Assembly (NCBI GenBank): GCA_964640995.1
Contig: CAZXJJ010000005.1
Span: 21,485 to 85,484 of the forward strand
Length of the DNA stretch: 64,000 bases
From: JAAYUH01 sp964640995
GTDB lineage: Bacteria; Caldisericota; Caldisericia; B22-G15
Direction of reading: 5' to 3'
Under the pieces are notes generated by a model, which was not told the origin of the DNA, searched no databases, and saw only the letters and a list, made by a program, of their open reading frames with translations. Shown here in pieces: positions 60,666 through 64,000 of this stretch. The position numbers and the translations under genes were made by a program. The first letter of the stretch is position 1, and each line of letters opens with the position of its first letter.

Positions 60666-61006
60666 TATTCCTCCTTTTTCTCATCAACATAAACTGTTAT
60701 ATGTGAGAGTGGTCTTCTCATAATATCTGCTCTTCCCATTGCTCTGGGAAGAACTCTTTTCATAACAGGACCTTGATCGACAAAAATCTTTGTTATATAT
60801 AAAGATTCCTCGTCCATCTGATAATTATTTTTAGCATTAGCAATTGCTGATTTTATAGTTTTTGCAATAGGAACTGCTGCTCTATTTGGAACAAACTTCA
60901 AGGATTTTAATGCAAGTTTAGCATTCATGCCTCTAACCATATTTGCAATCTTTCTTGCTTTTTTTGGTGAAATTCTGACAAATCTTGCCTGTGCCTTAAC
61001 TTCCAT
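60665..61006 (-). CDS. rplV: 50S ribosomal protein L22
   Basis: About 113 residues, EVKAQARFVRISPKKARKIA, AIANAKNNYQMDEESLYITK, RVLPRAMGRADIMRRPLSHI, typical of L22. I choose the third-codon ATG, eight bases after GGAGG; an ATG two codons upstream sits right on the ribosome site. Confidence 0.96.
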   Translation of the reverse strand: MEVKAQARFVRISPKKARKIANMVRGMNAKLALKSLKFVPNRAAVPIAKTIKSAIANAKNNYQMDEESLYITKIFVDQGPVMKRVLPRAMGRADIMRRPLSHITVYVDEKKEE

Positions 61007-61020
61007 AGTCATTTCCTCCT

Positions 61021-61293
61021 CTATTTCAATGCAGTGGACCTTTCTGTTGGTCTGTTATGAGACCTGAAAGTTCTTGTAAAGGCAAATTCTCCAAGTTTAT
61101 GTCCTACCATTGCTTTTGTTATATAAACTGGAATATGCACTTTTCCATTATGAACTGCAATTGTATGTCCAACCATCTCTTCTGTTATTGTTGAATCTCT
61201 ACACCATACTTTTATTATCTTTTTTTGACCTTTTTCATTCATTTCTCTTATTCTTTCAAGAAGTTTTAGATCAACATATTTTTCTCTCGCCAT
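61021..61293 (-). CDS. rpsS: 30S ribosomal protein S19
   Basis: The 90 residues read AREKYVDLKLLERIREMNEK, IKVWCRDSTITEEMVGHTIA, VHNGKVHIPVYITKAMVGHK and LGEFAFTRTFRSHN, clear S19. Binds 16S rRNA with S13. Confidence 0.98.
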   Translation of the reverse strand: MAREKYVDLKLLERIREMNEKGQKKIIKVWCRDSTITEEMVGHTIAVHNGKVHIPVYITKAMVGHKLGEFAFTRTFRSHNRPTERSTALK

Positions 61294-61295
61294 CT

Positions 61296-62123
61296 CTACC
61301 TCCTTCTTTTAACAATAAATCTTGTGCTTGGCTTTTTCATCTTTCTTGTCTTTTTACCTAATGTTGGTTTACCCCAAGGAGAAAGTGGAGATGGATGTCC
61401 AATTGGTGCTCTACCTTCACCACCACCATGAGGATGATCTACTGGATTCATAGCGGCACCTCTTACATGAGGTTTTCTTCCTAGATGTCTAGATCTTCCT
61501 GCTTTACCCAATTGAACATTCTCATGATCTACATTTCCAACTTGTCCTATTGTTGCACGACAATTTAAATTAACCAGTCTTATTTCTCCTGAAGGAAGTT
61601 TAATTTGAGCATACTTTTCATCTTTTGATAAAATTTGAGCATAAGAACCTGCTGATCTTGCAATTTGAGCACCTTTTCCAGGAATTAGTTCGATATTATG
61701 AATTATTGTACCAATAGGAATATTTCTTAAGAAAGTTGTATTTCCGGGTTTAAGTGGAACATTTTCACCAGAAAGTACAGTGTCACCAATATTCAGACCA
61801 ATTGGTGCAATAATGTATCTTTTTTCACCATCTGCATAAGTAATCAATGCAATTCTTGCTGATCTATTAGGATCATATTCGATAGAGGTAACTTTTCCTG
61901 GTATTCCATCTTTATCTCTCTTGAAATCTATAATTCTATATAATCTTTTTGCTCCACCGCCTCTGAATCTAATTGTTATCTTTCCCTGATTGTTTCTACC
62001 GCCTTTTTTTCTGAGCCCTTTTACTAAACTTTTCTCGGGTTCTTTTTTGGTTATATCGCTATTATCTAAATATGTCGCATTTCTTCTACCAGGACTTGTT
62101 GGGTTAACTTTTATAATTCCCAT
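61296..62123 (-). CDS. rplB: 50S ribosomal protein L2
   Basis: The 275 residues show TSPGRRNATYLDNSDITKKE, IRFRGGGAKRLYRIIDFKRD, the GSYAQILSKDEKYAQIKLPS centre, and VRGAAMNPVDHPHGGGEGRA with the conserved histidine of the peptidyl-transferase region. Confidence 0.99.
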   Translation of the reverse strand: MGIIKVNPTSPGRRNATYLDNSDITKKEPEKSLVKGLRKKGGRNNQGKITIRFRGGGAKRLYRIIDFKRDKDGIPGKVTSIEYDPNRSARIALITYADGEKRYIIAPIGLNIGDTVLSGENVPLKPGNTTFLRNIPIGTIIHNIELIPGKGAQIARSAGSYAQILSKDEKYAQIKLPSGEIRLVNLNCRATIGQVGNVDHENVQLGKAGRSRHLGRKPHVRGAAMNPVDHPHGGGEGRAPIGHPSPLSPWGKPTLGKKTRKMKKPSTRFIVKRRR

Positions 62124-62124
62124 A

Positions 62125-62406
62125 TTACACTCCTTTCAAAAATTCAATTGAGTAACCCTCTTTTAAGGTTACTATTGCTTTTTTACCTTCTGGAGTTTTT
62201 GTAAATAGATATCTTGTTCTTCTCTTTTTTGGATATTTTTTAACTATATTTACTTCTTCAACTTTAACATTAAACATTTCTTCTACTGCCTTCTTAACCA
62301 TGTCTTTGTTTGCATCATCTTTGACAAGGAAAACATATTTCCTCTCACTTATAAGTTTTTGACTTTTTTCAGATATTACTGGTCTAATTAAAACTCTTTC
62401 AAACAT
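62125..62406 (-). CDS. rplW: 50S ribosomal protein L23
   Basis: About 93 residues, FERVLIRPVISEKSQKLISE, YVFLVKDDANKDMVKKAVEE and MFNVKVEEVNIVKKYPKKRR. ATG at 62406 is seven bases after AGAGGTG; a TTG two codons upstream is less likely. Overlaps the end of rplD by eight bases. Confidence 0.97.
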   Translation of the reverse strand: MFERVLIRPVISEKSQKLISERKYVFLVKDDANKDMVKKAVEEMFNVKVEEVNIVKKYPKKRRTRYLFTKTPEGKKAIVTLKEGYSIEFLKGV

Positions 62407-63022
62407 TTCCAAACACCTCTTTTACCTTTTCATACGCTTCTTTTGTTAAAACAAGATTTTCATGCTTTAATATGTCATAACTATTTAAAAATCTATAGTG
62501 AATGGGTAAAACTTTAGGTATATTTCTCATACTAAGCAAAACATCTCCATTTTCATCAGAGAATACAAAAAGAGTTGAACCTGAAATATTAAGTTTGTTT
62601 AAAAGTTGTACTGCATTTTTTGTGCTTGGTTTTTCAAATTTTATTCCACTAATAACATAAAATTTACTCTCATTAAGTTTAGAACTTATTGAAGATAAAA
62701 GACCCAATCTCTTTATTTTTTTAGGAATTTCAATTCTATAACTTCTTGATTTTGGACCAAAAACAACTCCTCCACCTTTCCATAATGGTGAACGAATGGA
62801 ACCTTGTCTTGCTCTACCAGTTCCTTTTTGTCTCCATGGTTTTCTACCACCACCTCTAACCTCTCCTCTCTTTTTTGTTGAAGCAGTTCCTCTTCTTAAA
62901 GCATTTCTGATGTATTTTATTGATAAAAATAGGGAGTGGTAATGAGGTGGTATTGAAAATGCCTCAGGTATATTTTCGCTTCCTATAACTTTACCTTCAA
63001 TATCATATACTGGTATATTCAT
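62399..63022 (-). CDS. rplD: 50S ribosomal protein L4
   Basis: The 207 residues read VGRGTASTKKRGEVRGGGRK-type ALRRGTASTKKRGEVRGGGR, KPWRQKGTGRARQGSIRSPL and WKGGGVVFGPKSRSY, the L4 loop lining the exit tunnel. Its ATG overlaps the rplC stop. Confidence 0.97.
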   Translation of the reverse strand: MNIPVYDIEGKVIGSENIPEAFSIPPHYHSLFLSIKYIRNALRRGTASTKKRGEVRGGGRKPWRQKGTGRARQGSIRSPLWKGGGVVFGPKSRSYRIEIPKKIKRLGLLSSISSKLNESKFYVISGIKFEKPSTKNAVQLLNKLNISGSTLFVFSDENGDVLLSMRNIPKVLPIHYRFLNSYDILKHENLVLTKEAYEKVKEVFGNV

Positions 63023-63624
63023 TACTCACCTCTCACTAAAACAATACTTCCATTTGGACCAGGAACTGCACCCTTTAGTCCAATAAGGTTATTGTCTTTA
63101 TCAATGAAAACAACCTCTAAATTTCTAACTGTTACTGTATCTAAACCCATATGTCCAGGCATCCTTTTTCCTTTAAAAACTCTTTGAGGTGTTAATCTGT
63201 TTCCAATTGCACCGATTCTCCTATGAGAAGTTGAACCATGAGAGTCAAATCCTCCGCCCATTCCCCATCTTTTCATTACTCCTTGGAATCCTTTACCTTT
63301 TGAAATTCCTGTAACTTTTACCTTTTCTCCTTTTTTAAAAATATCAACTTCAACAGTCTCTCCTATCTCTTTATCAAAATCTCTTATTTCTCTTAAATAT
63401 TTGAAGTTTTCTCCAACTTTTTTCATATGACCTAAAAGTGGTTTATTTAATCTTTTCTCTTTTGCCGGCTCAAATCCAAGTTGAACGGCAAGATAACCAT
63501 CCTTTTCAGGAGATTTCTTTTGAACTACTTTACATGGGCCTGCTTTAAGTATTGTTACAGGTATTGCTTTATTCTCTTCAAAAATCTGTGTCATTCCTAT
63601 TTTTTTAGCAATTATACCTTTCAT
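63022..63624 (-). CDS. rplC: 50S ribosomal protein L3
   Basis: The 200 residues start KGIIAKKIGMTQIFEENKAI and contain KGFQGVMKRWGMGGGFDSHG, STSHRRIGAIGNRLTPQRVF and KGKRMPGHMGLDTVTVRNLE. Start is the ATG after AGGGAGAGAGTT; 12 codons further upstream lie in rpsJ. Confidence 0.98.
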   Translation of the reverse strand: MKGIIAKKIGMTQIFEENKAIPVTILKAGPCKVVQKKSPEKDGYLAVQLGFEPAKEKRLNKPLLGHMKKVGENFKYLREIRDFDKEIGETVEVDIFKKGEKVKVTGISKGKGFQGVMKRWGMGGGFDSHGSTSHRRIGAIGNRLTPQRVFKGKRMPGHMGLDTVTVRNLEVVFIDKDNNLIGLKGAVPGPNGSIVLVRGE

Positions 63625-63634
63625 AACTCTCTCC

Positions 63635-63949
63635 CTATAACTTAATTTCAATGTCAACACCTGCTGGTAAATCGAGATCCATAAGCGCTTTTGTTGATTC
63701 AGGTGTTGGATTTAGAATATCAATTAACCTTTTATGAATTCTTAACTCAAGTTGCTCTCTTGAATCTTTATCAATGTTTGGTGCTCTTAAGAATGTATAA
63801 AGTGTTCTTTCTGATGGAAGAGGAATAGGACCTGAAACTTCAACTCCAAGTCTTTTTAAAGTATTAACTATTAAAGTTGCTGATATGTCTAACACTCTTG
63901 AATCAAAAGATTTTAATTTTATTCTTACTCTACTTTTTGTCTCTTTCAT
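63635..63949 (-). CDS. rpsJ: 30S ribosomal protein S10
   Basis: The 104 residues contain RIKLKSFDSRVLDISATLIV, SGPIPLPSERTLYTFLRAPN and the end LMDLDLPAGVDIEIKL, the S10 pattern. First gene of the S10 part of the operon, directly after tuf; AGGTGA overlaps the tuf stop. Confidence 0.98.
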   Translation of the reverse strand: MKETKSRVRIKLKSFDSRVLDISATLIVNTLKRLGVEVSGPIPLPSERTLYTFLRAPNIDKDSREQLELRIHKRLIDILNPTPESTKALMDLDLPAGVDIEIKL

Positions 63950-63956
63950 ATTTCAC

Positions 63957-64000
63957 CTACTCAATGAGTTTTGAAACAACACCTGCTCCAACAGTTCTTC
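63957..64000 (-). CDS. tuf: Elongation factor Tu, C-terminal fragment
   Basis: The last 13 codons read RTVGAGVVSKLIE then TAG, the conserved EF-Tu C-terminus (GxTVGAGVV). The rest lies beyond the window edge. The tuf-rpsJ junction is the usual str-S10 arrangement. Confidence 0.93.
   Translation of the reverse strand, partial: RTVGAGVVSKLIE

Noticed and set aside
1..64000. CRISPR arrays, insertion sequences or prophage.
   Set aside because: No regularly spaced direct repeats in noncoding DNA, no transposase, integrase or phage structural genes seen.

Overview
The window is a compact, AT-rich (by eye about 30% GC) bacterial chromosome segment. Genes sit almost end to end and often overlap by 4-60 bases. 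Start codons include ATG, GTG, TTG and, in infC, ATT. The AT richness, the zinc-ligand forms of S4, S14 and L36, the rplQ-ecfA1-ecfA2-ecfT-truA order, a CIRCE element, a SpoIID-domain protein, sugar hydrolases and several surface proteins with the 'copper amine oxidase N-terminal' stalk domain point to an anaerobic, possibly thermophilic lineage near Dictyoglomota, Caldisericota or deep Firmicutes. I cannot assign it more precisely from sequence alone.

Layout. 1-0.9 kb (-): CIRCE-controlled grpE-dnaK (dnaK cut by the window edge). 0.95-3.4 kb (-): a large secreted beta-propeller/stalk protein. 3.4-8.0 kb (+): tRNA-Val(GAC)-thrS-infC-rpmI-rplT-S1 protein, a translation operon. 8.0-10.2 kb (+): ECF sigma factor, a membrane-anchored partner and a secreted SIMPL-domain protein. 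10.2-10.6 kb (-): a Nudix hydrolase. 10.7-14.05 kb (+): a decayed fibronectin-III/stalk surface-protein gene. 14.2-17.6 kb (+): an intact 1128-residue surface protein with eight copies of a cysteine-rich module. 17.6-27.7 kb (-): an eight-gene sugar operon (PIG-L deacetylase, PGI/PMI isomerase, ROK kinase, (alpha/alpha)6 glycosidase, MFS transporter, GH36, PfkB kinase, GH1). It could take external glycosides to hexose phosphates. 27.8-31.3 kb: polX, an EamA transporter and a PAP2 phosphatase, apparently read from promoters that lie almost on their start codons. 31.35-31.97 kb: remnants of an MNT/HEPN toxin-antitoxin pair.

32-44.2 kb (-) reads as one long operon: ferritin-like protein, ABC exporter pair, CvpA, SpoIID, QueA, aminotransferase, membrane serine protease, MoxR, DUF58, DUF4129 and uridine phosphorylase. 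44.3-46.3 kb (+): a glutamate/aspartate symporter coupled to an aspartate/glutamate racemase. 46.3-64 kb (-): the S10-spc-alpha ribosomal superoperon from the tuf 3' end to truA, with secY, adk, map, infA, rpoA and an ECF vitamin/metal transporter module.

Points of most interest: the eight-cysteine tandem repeat protein beside a decaying relative; an RNA polymerase alpha subunit that appears to carry two tandem C-terminal domains; a shared 15-base element upstream of the SIMPL and cysteine-rich genes that may mark an ECF regulon; a set of apparently leaderless genes; a broken HEPN/MNT module; and the missing rpmD.
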